From a virus, in IMG/VR virus record IMGVR_UViG_3300032322_001855, positions 1-21,790 of that record: DNA of 21,790 nt, one strand, 5' to 3'. This document shows, in pieces, positions 21,302 through 21,790 of the stretch; position 1 is the first letter of the stretch, and each line of letters starts with the position of its first letter. The notes below the pieces were generated by a model. The model did no database searches. It saw nothing but the letters and a program-made list of their open reading frames with translations, and had not been told where the DNA came from. Position numbers and translations under genes: made by a program.

Positions 21302-21374
21302 CGATATTCAATTTATTCTTTTATTTTTAGCATCTGCTGTGTGCTTTATCATTGCGATGACTTGGAAAAAATAA
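21291..21374 (+). CDS. 27-residue membrane microprotein
   Basis: A very short gene, easily missed. It starts inside the end of the preceding gene (11-base overlap) and its TAA overlaps the HNH start (TAATG). The product is MSSNDIQFILLFLASAVCFI followed by IAMTWKK: a short polar N-terminus, one 18-residue membrane-spanning segment, and a basic end. The WKK end fits a positive-inside topology with the C-terminus in the cytoplasm. The ribosome site is modest (GGATGAAG). The membrane segment and the exact fit between two genes argue that it is real. Role unknown. Confidence 0.5.
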   Translation: MSSNDIQFILLFLASAVCFIIAMTWKK

Positions 21375-21730
21375 TGACAAGAAATGAAAAACGAAATAGA
21401 GATCGCAAGATTAAATGGGCTATGTCTGGTCTTATTAAGAGATCTAGAGGATGTGAAAGTGAATCTTGCCCTCTTCCCCCCGATTTTTCATTTGAATCTG
21501 TCGATTTAGATTTTGATCACATAGATCCTAATCAAAAGAAAGGCAATGTATCAGATCTGATACGATCTGACTATGCATGGGACACTATCTACAAAGAGAT
21601 AAGTAAATGTCGTGTGATATGTAAAATATGTCATGCGAGACATTCCCGTGATACCCGCGCTTCCTACAATCAACATAGGACTCCAGTTGATGATGAGCCT
21701 ACCAGTATTTCGCACTTTCTTGGTATCTAG
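21374..21730 (+). CDS. HNH endonuclease, small phage type
   Basis: A 118-residue protein with a basic start (MTRNEKRNRDRKIKWAMSGL). Cys residues in CESESC and CKICHARHS could bind a structural zinc. The HNH active site is visible as LDFDHIDPNQKKGNVSDLI (the D-H pair), followed by the conserved W (YAWDTIYKEISKC) and ICKICHARHS for the last His. The pattern matches the common small HNH family in actinophage genomes, near 'vDFDHv...K...is......w..i..Ei.kC.v.C.nCH'. It is probably a free-standing homing or packaging-associated nuclease; the nearby terminase that such genes often accompany is not in the window. The start shares the preceding stop (TAATG). Confidence 0.78.
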   Translation: MTRNEKRNRDRKIKWAMSGLIKRSRGCESESCPLPPDFSFESVDLDFDHIDPNQKKGNVSDLIRSDYAWDTIYKEISKCRVICKICHARHSRDTRASYNQHRTPVDDEPTSISHFLGI

Positions 21731-21790
21731 ATCACATGTAAAAAGGCAATTTTAAAAATCTAGATAATGTTTCTGGAGAAAGTTTCATTA

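Noticed and set aside
1-21790. tRNA genes, integrase, attachment sites, insertion sequences
   Set aside because: No cloverleaf with a TTCGA-type arm, recombinase motif, transposase or terminal inverted repeat was seen by eye on either strand. A tRNA scan would be the decisive check.

Overview
This window looks like part of a tailed bacteriophage (Caudoviricetes) genome, probably from an aquatic environment. It is AT-rich and tightly packed. Most genes abut or overlap by 1, 4 or 8 bases (TAATG, ATGA, ATGAATAA junctions), and there is no gene-free stretch over about 120 bases. The phage assignment rests on tail-fibre modules, a holin and endolysin pair, a class II ribonucleotide reductase, ThyX and a small HNH endonuclease. 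The host is not visible directly. An r1t-like holin, an amidase endolysin, a class II RNR with a ThyX of unusual motif, and start codons that look leaderless together suggest a low-GC actinobacterium. That is an inference.

Transcription diverges at about 19552-19666. Left of this point all genes read leftward (minus strand). In transcription order they are: a GT-B glycosyltransferase; the class II RNR, whose stop overlaps a 2-oxoglutarate/Fe(II) oxygenase; a lysis cassette (two-segment holin, a 45-residue acidic protein, the endolysin) closed by a strong hairpin at 14582-14615; a tail-fibre and adhesin module (14529 down to 4264); and a six-gene block (4271 down to 2). Right of the divergence is a rightward run of small early-type genes: a putative zinc-binding protein, an unknown protein, ThyX, two small acidic or unknown proteins, a 27-residue membrane microprotein and an HNH endonuclease.

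The tail module contains several fibres with repeated SPTFTG and YLDGVTSAIQTQ modules. It also carries what appears to be a duplicated three-gene cassette: a small beta-rich protein, a glycine-rich adhesin and a small PYxSW protein, present twice. It ends with a protein made of two FN3-like domains, a 76-residue tract built almost only of Phe and Pro, and a C-terminal Hint (hedgehog/intein) domain. The stop of that gene overlaps the start of a prolyl-4-hydroxylase-like oxygenase.

That oxygenase opens a block of three successive paralog pairs: two 2OG oxygenases with a Lys 2OG anchor, two DUF6065-like proteins of unknown function, and two 2OG oxygenases with an Arg anchor. With the one behind the RNR there are five 2OG oxygenases in 17 kb. 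The most interesting idea is that some of them modify the proline-rich or glycine-rich virion adhesins encoded just upstream.
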